A stretch of DNA of 64,000 nucleotides from Sagittula salina (GTDB taxonomy: Bacteria > Pseudomonadota > Alphaproteobacteria > Rhodobacterales > Rhodobacteraceae): assembly GCF_017813235.1 (NCBI RefSeq), contig NZ_JAGISH010000001.1, positions 496,001-560,000 of the forward strand, given 5' to 3'. The translations under genes were made by a program, and so were the position numbers. Position 1 is the stretch's first letter, and each line of letters begins with the position of its first letter. The notes under the pieces are model-generated. The model was not told where the DNA came from. It searched no databases and worked only from the letters and a program-made list of their open reading frames with translations. Shown here one piece after another: positions 17,894 through 28,762 of this stretch.

Positions 17894-18576
17894 GACCGAC
17901 CATGGCACATACCCCCCTTCCCCGTCTCGCGCTGACCGGCCTTGTGCTGTGTCTGGCGATGGCTGGATGCTCGCCCTCGGGCGATGGCGGCATCGAGACC
18001 GGATTCCGCAAGGAAGCCGGAATGAAGGCGGACACGGGCGATTTCGGCAACGCCACCATGAACAACCACCAGATCATGACCGGCGAAAAGCAATACGTCT
18101 ACGATCTGTCGCAGCGCTTTGCCTCCGAAGTACCGACCACGGTGACCTTTGCCTTCAATTCCTCGGCGCTGGACGCGACCGCCATGACCGTGCTGCGCGC
18201 GCAAGCTGGCTGGATCCGGCAGTTCCCCGAAGTGCGGTTCCGCGTCTACGGCCACACCGACGCCGTGGGTTCGAATGCCTACAACAAGCGGCTCGGCATG
18301 GCACGGGCACAGGCGGTGGTGTCCTACCTCGCCAGCCAGGGGATTTCGTCTGCGCGGCTGGAGGCGGTAGTCTCCTACGGGGAGACGCAGCCGCTGATCG
18401 TTACCGAAGGCCGCGAGCGGCGCAACCGGCGTACGGTGACAGAAGTCTCGGGCTTTGTTGCCAGCCACCCGACAGTGCTGGAGGGTAAATACGCCGCCGT
18501 GATCTACCGCGAGTATGTCAACAGCGCTGCACCTTCGAGTACGCTTGGCCAGGGCAGCGCCGGCACAGGCGGCTGA
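17890..18576 (+). CDS. OmpA-family lipoprotein of the tad locus
   Basis: A 228-residue lipoprotein: lipobox LCLAMAGC with the modified cysteine near residue 27, followed by an OmpA-like peptidoglycan-binding domain. The domain is identifiable from VTFAFNSSALDATAM near residue 84, FRVYGHTDAVGSNAYNKRLGMARAQAV near 117 and GRERRNRRTV near 176. It occupies the place where CpaD is found in other tad loci, and its ATGA overlap with cpaC says the two are co-translated. It probably anchors the secretin to the cell wall, which is inference. An alternative ATG is at 17902. Confidence 0.9.
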   Translation: MRPTMAHTPLPRLALTGLVLCLAMAGCSPSGDGGIETGFRKEAGMKADTGDFGNATMNNHQIMTGEKQYVYDLSQRFASEVPTTVTFAFNSSALDATAMTVLRAQAGWIRQFPEVRFRVYGHTDAVGSNAYNKRLGMARAQAVVSYLASQGISSARLEAVVSYGETQPLIVTEGRERRNRRTVTEVSGFVASHPTVLEGKYAAVIYREYVNSAAPSSTLGQGSAGTGG

Positions 18577-18889
18577 CCACGCGGCCAGACGCCGCAAGTC
18601 ATTGATACGAATTTATTTTCAGCGGGCCTCCTTTGCCGGGAGGCCCGTTTCCGTTTCCATATCACCCCGATGGAAGGCTGGATTGCGCTGTCACGAAATC
18701 GCCCATTCCGGGCGTCAGCGTCCAGAAACTCCGTACAATTACGAAACTTTGGCCCAAATGTTGCCGCCTTTCCGGGGGAGTTTGGCGATAGACACCCGTG
18801 CGCCGACATGACTCGGCGCCCGTGTCTTTCGGGGGCCGGCAGAACGCCGTGACCATGTCCCGGGGGCACGCGACCGAAGGACGAGAGGC
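18577..18889. other. Spacer between the OmpA lipoprotein and tadZ
   Basis: 313 bases without a gene. It holds the intrinsic terminator at 18623-18650, so a separate promoter for the tadZ-cpaF-tadB-tadC block is likely in 18655-18880. The tadZ ATG has a GAGAGG ribosome site. Confidence 0.55.
18623..18650 (+). terminator. Intrinsic terminator after the OmpA lipoprotein
   Basis: CGGGCCTCC at 18623-18631 and GGAGGCCCG at 18639-18647 form a perfect nine-base stem with a seven-base loop, followed by TTT. It should split the tad locus into two transcripts. Confidence 0.8.
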
Positions 18890-20134
18890 ATGACGAGTAC
18901 ACCCGCAGATCCCGCACCGATCGTGGCCTGCACCATCAGCCGGGACGTACAGAATTTCGACCTGCTGATTGAGGACATGGAGACATTGCTTGGCGAAGGC
19001 TGGGGGGACCTCGGCTTTGACGAAGCGCTGGCCTTCCTGACCCAGCCCGAGGCCGACAGCCTCGAATTCGTGGCCATGGCTATCGATGCCATCGACGAAG
19101 GCGAACTGAGCCTGCTGGCGGACATCATTCGCGGCACCAAGGGACACGGGATCAAGGTGATCCTGATCGCGGAGGACGTGACGCCCGCCTCCCTGCACCA
19201 GTTGCTGCGCACCGGTGCCGATGAATTCATCCCCTACCCCCTGCCGGAGGGCGAACTTGAGGCCGCTGTGGCGCGTATCCGCGCGCCCGAGCCGGAGCCG
19301 GAACCGGAGACCGTTCCCGAAAGCGGACCCGTGAAGAAGAAACTGACTGCCGGTGGCAATGGCGTGGTGATCGCCGTCCAAGGCGTATCGGGCGGGTGCG
19401 GCGCCACGACACTGGCGGTAAACCTCGCCTACGAACTGGCGACGCACAAATCCGGCTCGAAGCGGCCGAAGGTCTGCCTGATGGACTTTGGCCTGCAATT
19501 CGGCTCGGTTGCGACCTACCTTGACCTGCCCCGCCGCGAGGCCGTTTTCGAAACCCTCTCCGACATGGACTCCGCCGATGGTGACAGTTTCGGGCAGGCG
19601 CTGGTGTCCTTCGAGGACAAGCTGCAGGTCTTCACCTCGCCGGCCGACATTCTGCCGCTGGACATCATCGGACCGACAGAAGTGTCCAAGCTCCTCGGCA
19701 TCGCCCGCGAACACTTCGACTACGTGGTGATCGACATGCCCGGCAGCCTGGTGCACTGGACGGAAACCGTGCTGAACGAGGCGCAGATTTTCCTTGCCCT
19801 CGTGGAACTGGACATGCGCTCGGCACAGAACACCCTGCGCCTGAAGCGGATGCTGCAGTCGGAAGATCTACCGTTCGACAAGATCCGCTTTGCCCTGAAC
19901 CGCGCGCCGAAGTTCACCGACCTGCAGGGCAAGAGCCGGGTGAAGCGCATGGCTGACTCGCTGGGAATCTCCCTCGACGTGCAACTGCCCGACGGAGGAC
20001 GTGCAGTCATGCAGGCTTGCGACCACGGCCTTCCTCTGGCCAGCCACGCCGCGAAAAACCCCTTGCGCAAGGAAATCGTGAAACTCGCTGAATTGCTGAA
20101 TGCGATCGGCGCCGATGACGCCGAAGCGGCCTGA
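18890..20134 (+). CDS. cpaE: Tad pilus localisation ATPase TadZ/CpaE
   Basis: ParA/MinD-superfamily protein that places the pilus machine at the pole. The 414-residue protein has an N-terminal receiver-like domain (to about residue 135), an EPEPEPET linker, then the ATPase domain with GVSGGCGATTLAVNLAYE from about residue 165. The usual ParA signature KGGxGK is degenerate here (no lysine in the loop), as is known for many TadZ proteins. The Walker B region YVVIDMPGSLVHW is near residue 277. It starts the second tad transcript. Confidence 0.93.
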   Translation: MTSTPADPAPIVACTISRDVQNFDLLIEDMETLLGEGWGDLGFDEALAFLTQPEADSLEFVAMAIDAIDEGELSLLADIIRGTKGHGIKVILIAEDVTPASLHQLLRTGADEFIPYPLPEGELEAAVARIRAPEPEPEPETVPESGPVKKKLTAGGNGVVIAVQGVSGGCGATTLAVNLAYELATHKSGSKRPKVCLMDFGLQFGSVATYLDLPRREAVFETLSDMDSADGDSFGQALVSFEDKLQVFTSPADILPLDIIGPTEVSKLLGIAREHFDYVVIDMPGSLVHWTETVLNEAQIFLALVELDMRSAQNTLRLKRMLQSEDLPFDKIRFALNRAPKFTDLQGKSRVKRMADSLGISLDVQLPDGGRAVMQACDHGLPLASHAAKNPLRKEIVKLAELLNAIGADDAEAA

Positions 20135-20148
20135 ACCGGAGACGCTGG

Positions 20149-21594
<1,446 letters not shown>

Positions 21595-21655
21595 CACCCG
21601 AGTTACCGTGCCCGGCCGCCCGTCCCATTGATCGAAGAAAAGCGAGTTCATCGTC

Positions 21656-22621
21656 ATGTTGTCCACAGCACCCATCATCTACGGGATGATCTTCCTGGGG
21701 GTCGTCGTCCTGGTGAACGGCGTCTACCTCGTGGCCTTCGGCAAATCGATCTCCCTCTCGAACAAGGTGAACCGCCGGCTCGAGATGCTGGAGAAGGGCG
21801 AGCACCGGGAGGACGTTCTTGCCAAGCTTCGCAAGGAGATGGACCAGCATATGGAGGGCAAATCTCTGCCCATCTACTCCCTGCTGGCAGAACAGGCGAA
21901 CAAGGCGGCCATCGCATTCACGCCGCAGCAACTGATGATGATCATGGCGGCGGCGACGGTCTTTGCCTTCCTCGGGCTGACCGTGGGGACCACGACCTCC
22001 GTGGCGGTGCGTATCGTTGTGGCGGCATTCATGGGGATCGGCGGCGTCTATATGTGGGTCAGCCAGAAGGCCAACAAACGCATGAAGATGATCGAGGAAC
22101 AGCTACCCGACGCGGTGGAGCTGATGGTGCGGTCGCTGCGCGTGGGGCACCCTTTTTCCTCCGCGATCTCCATCGTTTCCAAGGAGATCAAGGATCCGCT
22201 GGCCACCGAGTTCGGTATTATCTCCGACGAGGCGGCCTATGGACGCGACCTCGGCGAGGCACTGAAACACATGGCGGAACGGCTGGACATGCAGGACATG
22301 CGTTTTCTCGCAGTCGCCGTGGCCATCCAGCAGCAGGCGGGCGGCAACCTCGCGGAGATCCTCGAAGGCCTCGCAAAGGTGATCCGCGCCCGGTTCCGGC
22401 TTTTCCGCCGGGTAAAGGCGATCACCGCAGAGGCGCAGTGGTCGGGTAAATTTCTGTCCATGTTTCCAGTCGGCGCGCTGCTTTTCATCCAGATCGCCAA
22501 ACCCGATTACTACGACGACGTTCTCGATCACCCGTGGTTCATTCCGGCCTGTCTGGTGGTCGGCGTCATGCTGGCGCTGAACATGATCGTCATGCGCTGG
22601 CTCGTTAACATCAAGGTCTGA
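21656..22621 (+). CDS. tadB: Tad pilus inner-membrane platform protein TadB
   Basis: Inner-membrane platform protein that partners TadC under the CpaF ATPase. The 321-residue protein has a membrane helix near residues 5-26, a central pair near 94-130, the T2SSF domain (QLPDAVELMVRSLRVGHPFSSAI near 147, ATEFGIISDEAAYGRDLGEAL near 182) and two C-terminal helices. It is 61 bases after cpaF and 13 bases before tadC. Confidence 0.95.
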   Translation: MLSTAPIIYGMIFLGVVVLVNGVYLVAFGKSISLSNKVNRRLEMLEKGEHREDVLAKLRKEMDQHMEGKSLPIYSLLAEQANKAAIAFTPQQLMMIMAAATVFAFLGLTVGTTTSVAVRIVVAAFMGIGGVYMWVSQKANKRMKMIEEQLPDAVELMVRSLRVGHPFSSAISIVSKEIKDPLATEFGIISDEAAYGRDLGEALKHMAERLDMQDMRFLAVAVAIQQQAGGNLAEILEGLAKVIRARFRLFRRVKAITAEAQWSGKFLSMFPVGALLFIQIAKPDYYDDVLDHPWFIPACLVVGVMLALNMIVMRWLVNIKV

Positions 22622-22634
22622 GGATTACCCCATC

Positions 22635-23606
22635 ATGCTCGACACACTGAACACCATGATTACCGACCTGCTGGGGCCAGCCGGACCCCTGCTGGTGGTG
22701 GCGGGCCTCGCGATCCTGCTGATCCTTGCGACCATCCCCATGATGCTGGCTCACAAGCCGGATCCGATGGACAAGCTGCGCGAAACCTCGCGGCAAAAGA
22801 TGGACGCCAACGCGCGCGCGGTTCTTCGCGACAAGAAACGCAACGAGAAACTGAACAAATACGCGCAGTTCCTCGAACCGCAGGACGCAAAGGAGCTTTC
22901 CGAGATCCGGCTGAAGCTCCTGCAGGCGGGCTACCGTTCGAAGGATGCAGTCCAGATCTTCTACTTCCTCCAGTTCAGCGCCGGCCTCGGACTGCTGACG
23001 ATGGGCACGCTGTATTATCTGTTCTTCGTCGATGCCGCCGAAGCGTCGATGCAGTCGAAGATGTTCACGATCCTCATGCCCGGATGCGTGGGCTATCTCG
23101 CGCCGAAGTTCTGGGTGAACAAACGCACTCAGAAAAGGCAGGAGGAGATCCAGCAGGGTTTCCCCGACGCGCTGGACATGATGCTTGTCTGCGTGGAGGC
23201 GGGCCAGTCGATGGAGCAATCGATCATCCGCGTAGCAAAGGAAATCCGCGCCGCGTTCCCCGCGCTGGCGGACGAATTCGAAATCATCAGCAACGAGATG
23301 AAGGCAGGCAAGGACAAGGGGCAGGTGCTGAACGATATGTCGGAACGTTGCGGGTCGCAGGACGTATCGAGCTTTGTCACCGTTCTGAACCAGGCGCAGA
23401 CCTTCGGGACGTCGATTTCGGACGCGCTTCGTGTTTACGCGAGCGAGATGCGCGACAAGCGCGTGATGCGTGCCGAGGAAGCCGCCAACAAGCTGCCGAC
23501 GAAGATGACCCTGACGACCATGATGCTGACCGTGCCGCCCCTGCTCATCATCCTCGTGGGTCCCTCCGTGGTCAATATCTCCGCCATGGGCTCGCTTTCC
23601 CACTAA
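22635..23606 (+). CDS. tadC: Tad pilus inner-membrane platform protein TadC
   Basis: The second T2SSF platform protein, 323 residues. An N-terminal helix (LLVVAGLAILLILATIPMMLA) is followed by a basic region, two helices near 113-155, then the T2SSF core QQGFPDALDMMLVCVEAGQSMEQSI near 174 and ADEFEIISNEMKAGKDKGQVL near 213, ending in a hydrophobic C-terminal helix. It follows tadB closely, and a hairpin with a GACGCCCCCG/GGGGGCGTC stem (23630-23660) follows. Confidence 0.95.
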   Translation: MLDTLNTMITDLLGPAGPLLVVAGLAILLILATIPMMLAHKPDPMDKLRETSRQKMDANARAVLRDKKRNEKLNKYAQFLEPQDAKELSEIRLKLLQAGYRSKDAVQIFYFLQFSAGLGLLTMGTLYYLFFVDAAEASMQSKMFTILMPGCVGYLAPKFWVNKRTQKRQEEIQQGFPDALDMMLVCVEAGQSMEQSIIRVAKEIRAAFPALADEFEIISNEMKAGKDKGQVLNDMSERCGSQDVSSFVTVLNQAQTFGTSISDALRVYASEMRDKRVMRAEEAANKLPTKMTLTTMMLTVPPLLIILVGPSVVNISAMGSLSH

Positions 23607-23629
23607 GCGCTGCAGCCCCGACCTGTCTT

Positions 23630-23660
23630 GACGCCCCCGTGCCTGTGGCCCGGGGGCGTC
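23630..23660 (+). terminator. Hairpin after tadC
   Basis: GACGCCCCCG pairs with GGGGGCGTC (23630-23639 and 23652-23660) about 24 bases after the tadC stop. No T-run follows. Confidence 0.5.
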
Positions 23661-23794
23661 TCGCCGTCCGGGACCGGCCTTGCGGACGCAGCGAACCGTT
23701 GCAATCGCGCGGGCATTGCTGCACCACGGATGCAGGCTGGCGATGCCGTCCCGGCAGACCAGCAGCACCTGAAGCAAGAGCGATCCATGGGCGC

Positions 23795-24370
23795 ATGTCC
23801 GCAATGAACACCCAGATACGCGCGCTTTTCGCGATAGGTCTGATGCTCGCTCTTGCTGGCTGCCTCGGCCGTGACCCCGCCCCGCCCGACACACCGTTCG
23901 CCCCGGCTCTCGACCCCACGGGCGAGGCCGTGGACGGGCTGACCGTCGGCCATCGTTTGATGGAAGCGCGCGAATACCAGCTGGCGCTGGAGGCCTATCT
24001 GCGCGCGGCCGCAACCGACGGGCTGACTGCGGAGGTGCTCGTGGCGCTGGGTTCGTCCAACCTCGCCCTGGGCCGCCTGAACCAGAGCGAACAGTTGCTG
24101 CGCCGCGCCGTCGAACTGGAGCCGGACTGGCCCGAGGCCTGGAACAACCTTGGCGTCACCCTGATGGAACGGGGCAAGACCGCCGAAGCGTCTCAGGTCT
24201 TCCGCAAGGCCTACGCGTTGGACAATGGCGAAAACGACTCAATCCGCGACAATCTGCGCTTGGCACTCGCTAAACTCGACAATAGCATTTATGATGAAAG
24301 CGATGGTGCGGCATTCAAGCTGGTCCGACGTGGGTCCAGCGCATACGAAATCGCACCAGGTACCGAATAA
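23795..24370 (+). CDS. tadD: TPR lipoprotein TadD
   Basis: A 191-residue lipoprotein with lipobox MLALAGC (cysteine near residue 23) and two to three tetratricopeptide repeats: AREYQLALEAYLRAA near 62, ALGSSNLALGRLNQSEQLLRRAVELEPDWP near 87 and AWNNLGVTLMERGKTAEASQVFRKAYAL. TadD is needed for secretin and pilus assembly in other tad systems. The ATG at 23795 (MSAMNTQ) is chosen; an ATG at 23804 is equally possible. Its stop codon lies inside a 17-base tandem repeat. Confidence 0.85.
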   Translation: MSAMNTQIRALFAIGLMLALAGCLGRDPAPPDTPFAPALDPTGEAVDGLTVGHRLMEAREYQLALEAYLRAAATDGLTAEVLVALGSSNLALGRLNQSEQLLRRAVELEPDWPEAWNNLGVTLMERGKTAEASQVFRKAYALDNGENDSIRDNLRLALAKLDNSIYDESDGAAFKLVRRGSSAYEIAPGTE

Positions 24371-24410
24371 TACCCAGTACCGAAAAATACCGAGTACTGA
24401 AAAACACAGC
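24360..24410 (+). repeat. Three 17-bp tandem repeats at the tadD stop
   Basis: Copies begin GTACCGAATAATACCCA (24360-24376), GTACCGAAAAATACCGA (24377-24393) and GTACTGAAAAACACAGC (24394-24410). The first copy contains the tadD stop codon (24368-24370). The repeat is markedly more AT-rich than its surroundings. Confidence 0.85.
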
Positions 24411-24525
24411 GTGCCCGCCCGCCGGGCCGATCTGCCGAAGCACCCCGACCAGAGGGCGCATGGCAAAGCATAAGACACCGCCGCAAAGGCGGGATGAGGC
24501 AGAGCAGCAAGAGGACGCAGGCAGC

Positions 24526-25380
24526 ATGCGCCACCCCATTCTTGTACCCATGTGCGTGGTCGCCGTGACCGCACTGACGGCCTGCGAAAAGGCGATCGAC
24601 AAGGCCGAGATGGACCGCGCGTTTCAGGGCGTCAACGTCATTGATGAATCAAACCTCAATCAGGTCATGCTGACGGTAGGCGACCCGAACGAGGCGGTCG
24701 ATTACTTCCAGCGCGCCGCGGCCAAGGATCCGGACCGCATCGATCTGCAGCGCGGCCTTGCCCAGTCTCTGATCCGCGCCAAGCGCATCCCGGAGGCCAA
24801 GGTCGCCTGGGCACATGTGGCCAGGCACGACGACGCCACCAATGAGGATCGCGTCGAATACGCCGACGCGCTCATCCGGGCCAATGACTGGACCGGGGCG
24901 GAGCAGGCGCTGCGCGCCATCCCGCCCACGCATGAAACCTACAAACGCTACCGGCTCGAGGCGATGATCGCCGACAGCAAGAAGGAATGGCCGAAAGCCG
25001 ACAGTTTCTACGAGACTGCCATGGGCCTGACCACGACCCCGGCCTCCGTGATGAACAACTGGGGCTATTCGAAGCTGACCCGTGGAGATTTCAAGGACGC
25101 GGAGCGTCTTTTCGGCGAGGCCATCCGCGCCGACAACACGATGTTCACGGCCAAGAACAACCTCGTCATGGCACGCGGCGCTCAGGGCAGCTACACCCTG
25201 CCCGTGATCCCCATGACCCAGCAGGAGCGGGCCGAACTACTTTATACGCTGGGCCTCGCGGCGGTGAAACGGGGCGATGTTCAAATCGGCAAAGGCCTGC
25301 TGCGCGAGGCGGTGGAAACGCATCCCCAGCACTTCGAGGCGGCGGCAACCGCGTTGAACGCGCTCGAAAACGGCGCCTGA
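24526..25380 (+). CDS. Second TPR lipoprotein of the tad locus
   Basis: From the ATG at 24526 the product is 284 residues with a lipobox (VTALTAC, cysteine near residue 20) followed by tetratricopeptide repeats (DPNEAVDYFQRAAAKDPDRIDLQRGLAQ near 52, WTGAEQALRAIP, WPKADSFYETAMGL, DFKDAERLFGEAIRADNTMFTAKNNL). It resembles tadD but is longer, and probably also acts in secretin or pilus assembly. The frame is open to an ATG at 24460, which would bury the signal peptide. Sixteen bases separate it from cpaA. Confidence 0.85.
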   Translation: MRHPILVPMCVVAVTALTACEKAIDKAEMDRAFQGVNVIDESNLNQVMLTVGDPNEAVDYFQRAAAKDPDRIDLQRGLAQSLIRAKRIPEAKVAWAHVARHDDATNEDRVEYADALIRANDWTGAEQALRAIPPTHETYKRYRLEAMIADSKKEWPKADSFYETAMGLTTTPASVMNNWGYSKLTRGDFKDAERLFGEAIRADNTMFTAKNNLVMARGAQGSYTLPVIPMTQQERAELLYTLGLAAVKRGDVQIGKGLLREAVETHPQHFEAAATALNALENGA

Positions 25381-25395
25381 CGGCGGACTGGAACC

Positions 25396-25902
25396 ATGAT
25401 GTCGATCACCACACACGCGGCCACATGGTTCCTGCCCTTCGCCGCGCCTCTCTGCCTTTACATCATGTTCACCGATCTGAAGGCGATGCGCATTCCAAAT
25501 CACGCGGTCGTCACACTTTTCGCGGTCTTCGTGGTGGTCGGGCTGATCGCCTTGCCCTTTCAGGAATACCTCTGGCGCTACGTCTATTTCGTCGTCGCGC
25601 TGATCGCGGGCATGGCCCTGACCGCAGCGCGCGCCATGGGCGCGGGTGACGCAAAGTGGATCGCAGCCATGGCCCCCTTCATCCACCTCGGTGATCTCAG
25701 CCTCTTTATGCTGCTCTTCGGCGCCATGCTGATGGCGGCCTACATCGGTCACCGCATCGCGAAATACTCGCCGCTACGGCGGCTGGCCCCGGATTGGGAC
25801 AGCTGGCACAAGGGCAAGAAGTTCCCCATGGGCCTCGCCCTCGGGCCGACCCTGGCCGTCTACCTCGCCCTGGGCATCCTCTACGGTCAACCGGGGACCT
25901 GA
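25396..25902 (+). CDS. cpaA: Prepilin peptidase CpaA/TadV
   Basis: Membrane aspartic peptidase (A24 family) that cleaves the leader of the Flp pilins. The 168-residue protein has the two catalytic aspartates in FTDLKAMRIPN (near residue 28) and GAGDAKW (near residue 83), and about five hydrophobic helices. Consecutive ATGs at 25396 and 25399 make the start uncertain by one residue. Confidence 0.93.
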   Translation: MMSITTHAATWFLPFAAPLCLYIMFTDLKAMRIPNHAVVTLFAVFVVVGLIALPFQEYLWRYVYFVVALIAGMALTAARAMGAGDAKWIAAMAPFIHLGDLSLFMLLFGAMLMAAYIGHRIAKYSPLRRLAPDWDSWHKGKKFPMGLALGPTLAVYLALGILYGQPGT

Positions 25903-26141
25903 GTCCCCGTCAGGCGACCCACCCACGCTCAGGATTTCGACTGCCGCGACAGCGGGGAATCTCCGGCGCCGAACATCCCCAACAGTCCGGGAACCTGCGG
26001 CCGCGCTGGCAGGTGCCGGACAGACGGCCCCGGCGATTGCCTTGCGCACGAACGCCCCCCAACTTCCCACCTCCCGCCCCGATGCCGCCACAAAGCCCAA
26101 TCATTCTGGCAACCAAGGACCTCCGGGCAGGACAATTAGCG

Positions 26142-27455
26142 ATGAACATGCAGACCAGCGCCGTCTTGGCGCCCCCCGCGCCGCGCCGCATCGAAGACAT
26201 GAACCTCTCACCGGTCATGATGCGCGACATCGTGCTGAAAACATTGTTTCGCAAGAATACCAACAAGGTGACGCATCTCGCCGCCGCCGTCTGCCTGCCG
26301 GTTCCCGTCTGTCAGGAAATCATCGACATGGCCCGCGCGCAGGGCCTGTTGGAGGCCATGGGCACACTGGGAGCCGCCGGGCAGGTGGCCAACGAAATGC
26401 CATACCAGCTGACCGACAGCGGCAAGGCGCGCGCGCTCGACGCTCTGGCACAGTCGGAATACTTCGGACCGATGCCGGTGCCTCTGGACGATTACCGCGA
26501 GCAGGTCAAACGCCAGTCGATCCGCAATATCCAGATCACGCGCGAACAGCTGCTGCAGGCCATGGGGCACCTGATCCTTCCCGAGGACCTGATCTCCAAC
26601 CTCGGGCCTGCGGTGTCCTCGGGCCGCTCGATCCTGATGTACGGGCCGCCGGGCAACGGCAAGTCCTCGATTTCAAACGGTATCCGCGACGCCATGGGCG
26701 ATCTGATCTACGTGCCGCGGGCGCTGGAATACTCCGGTCAGATCATCGCCATGTACGACCCCATCGTGCACACGAAGGCGCCAGCCGATGCGGAGGACAC
26801 CACCTCCCTGCGCCGCACGACGCGGTTCGACCGTCGCTATGTCCTGTGCAAGCGCCCCACCGTCATCACCGGGGGCGAGCTTTCCCTCAACATGCTCGAC
26901 CTCGTCTACAACCCCACCGCACGCACCTATCAGGCGCCGCTTCAATTGAAGTCGACCGGCGGCATCTTCATCGTCGACGATCTCGGCCGCCAGGCGGAAC
27001 CGCCGCAGAAACTGGTGAACCGCTGGATCGTGCCGCTCGAGGAGGCCAAGGATATTCTTGCCCTCCAGTCCGGCGAGAAGTTCGAAGTCCCCTTCGACAC
27101 GCTCGTGATCTTCTCCACCAACTTCCACCCCAACGAGATCTTCGATCAGGCGGCGCTGCGCCGGATCTTCTTCAAGATCAAGATCGACGGGCCGAACCAG
27201 GAAAACTACCTGAAGATCTTCGCCCTCGTCGCGCGGAAGAAGAAGATGCAACTGGACGAGGCATCGCTCGTTCACCTGCTCAAGAACCATTACCCCGAAA
27301 TTGGCAGCATTTACGCCAACTATCAGCCAGTCTTCCTGATCGACCAGATGATCGCGATCTGCGATTTCGAAGGCCTCCCCTACAAGATGACCCCTGAATT
27401 GATCGACCGGGCCTGGGCCAACATGTTCGTCAAGGACGAGACAATCGTAAAGTGA
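26142..27455 (+). CDS. AAA ATPase of the tad locus (MoxR-like)
   Basis: A 437-residue P-loop ATPase. Walker A GPPGNGKSS is near residues 168-176, Walker B GIFIVDDLGRQ near 273 and FSTNFHPNEIFDQAALRRI near 322 looks like sensor/arginine-finger regions. An N-terminal winged-helix-like region (LKTLFRKNTNKVTHLAAAVCLPVPVCQEI) precedes it. It follows cpaA with 239 bases between and is in the same direction; a role in pilus regulation is a guess from position. The long in-frame upstream extension to 25794 runs through cpaA and is not real. Confidence 0.85.
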   Translation: MNMQTSAVLAPPAPRRIEDMNLSPVMMRDIVLKTLFRKNTNKVTHLAAAVCLPVPVCQEIIDMARAQGLLEAMGTLGAAGQVANEMPYQLTDSGKARALDALAQSEYFGPMPVPLDDYREQVKRQSIRNIQITREQLLQAMGHLILPEDLISNLGPAVSSGRSILMYGPPGNGKSSISNGIRDAMGDLIYVPRALEYSGQIIAMYDPIVHTKAPADAEDTTSLRRTTRFDRRYVLCKRPTVITGGELSLNMLDLVYNPTARTYQAPLQLKSTGGIFIVDDLGRQAEPPQKLVNRWIVPLEEAKDILALQSGEKFEVPFDTLVIFSTNFHPNEIFDQAALRRIFFKIKIDGPNQENYLKIFALVARKKKMQLDEASLVHLLKNHYPEIGSIYANYQPVFLIDQMIAICDFEGLPYKMTPELIDRAWANMFVKDETIVK

Positions 27456-27616
27456 TCAATGGCTTTGCCACGGCTGACGGCGCCCTCGCACACCGGACGC
27501 GGACGGTGCATTACGGTGTCGCAACGGCATCGGAAAAAGCGGCGCCGGAATGCCAGAAACCCGGGTTTTCCCGCTTGACGCCACGCGCCAGTCACCTTAG
27601 ACCCCGCCCACGGTCC

Positions 27617-27693
<77 letters not shown>

Positions 27694-27760
27694 CCGATCC
27701 CCACATTCTTGACAGCCGCTCCGGCGGGCCATCCGGTGGACAAAAGTCCACGAGGCCCCG

Positions 27761-28471
27761 ATGCGCATCCCCGAGCCCGAGTATCCCTATTCGATTGCCG
27801 TTAACGAATACGGATTCTACTGCCTTCCGGAGGTCTACAAGTCACGCGAAGTGCCGCAGGTCTCCTCCGCCGGTGGGGTCTATGAGCCGGACACGATCCG
27901 CCTGATGCGACGTTTGTGCCATACCGGGGACATCGTCGCGGGCGGGTCCTTTGTCGGTGACTTCCTTCCCGCTCTGGGGGCGGGGCTGTCCCCCGAGGCG
28001 ATGCTGCATACATTCGAACCCAACCCCATCAGCCGTGCCGCCGCGGAGATGACCATAGCCCTCAACGGGCTGAAACGCGTGACGCTGCATTCCTGTGCTG
28101 TTGGCGCATCGGAAGGGGTCCTGCCGCTGCAGGTGGCAAAGCCCTCGGGGGAGGCGATGGCGGCGCGGGCCAGGATCGCGGACGCCCCTGCGGCGGGAGA
28201 AACGATAGACGTCCCCGTGAAGCGGCTCGATGATCTCGTGCCGCTGACCCGGCGGGTGGCAGTGCTTCAGCTCGACATCGAGGGGCACGAGAGCCCTGCC
28301 CTCGACGGCGCGCCAGCATTGATTTCGGCACATCGGCCCGTGATCGTTCTGGAGGCGCCCAGGGCCTGGCAACAGCGCGCATACGCCGAAAAGCTGGCCC
28401 GGCTCTTTCCAACCCTCACCTATCGCTTCTGCGGCGCGCTGGAGCGCAACGCCGTGTTTCGCTCGCTCTGA
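27761..28471 (+). CDS. FkbM-family methyltransferase
   Basis: A 236-residue putative SAM-dependent methyltransferase. The FkbM signature is present: GDIVAGGSFVGDFLPALG near residue 49 (motif I), HTFEPNPISRAAAEMTIALNG near 84 and VAVLQLDIEGHESPALDGA near 166. These enzymes usually O-methylate sugars or secondary metabolites; the substrate is unknown. It stands alone just after the tRNA. Confidence 0.85.
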   Translation: MRIPEPEYPYSIAVNEYGFYCLPEVYKSREVPQVSSAGGVYEPDTIRLMRRLCHTGDIVAGGSFVGDFLPALGAGLSPEAMLHTFEPNPISRAAAEMTIALNGLKRVTLHSCAVGASEGVLPLQVAKPSGEAMAARARIADAPAAGETIDVPVKRLDDLVPLTRRVAVLQLDIEGHESPALDGAPALISAHRPVIVLEAPRAWQQRAYAEKLARLFPTLTYRFCGALERNAVFRSL

Positions 28472-28762
28472 GTTGCCTGACTGTGGCCTCCGGGACCAGC
28501 ATCATGTGTCCGACCTGACGCTCGGTCGCATGAGGCCGGTTTTGGGATCGCTGCGGGCAACCAAGGTATGCCTCGCAAACAGGAGGTCCGCGTCACCCTT
28601 CCCCAACTGTTTCACCACCCTTGGTAGCCCCCTGCAGAAGCAGGGATACGGCCCTTTGGAGATAGGCGAGGCCCGTCTCGTACCGATTCGTGCATCCTCT
28701 CCTTTGTGGCGCGAAATTGCCGCTCGCCCGGTGACTGGACCAGCTGCCGACGCTGCTCCCGC
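28472..28762. other. Spacer between FkbM gene and the channel gene
   Basis: 291 bases between two convergent genes. I see no supported gene, repeat or terminator in it. Short frames on both strands have no recognisable character. Confidence 0.5.

Noticed and set aside
25794..26141. N-terminal extension of the AAA ATPase
   Set aside because: It overlaps cpaA and is Pro/Arg-rich; the ATG at 26142 begins a normal sequence.
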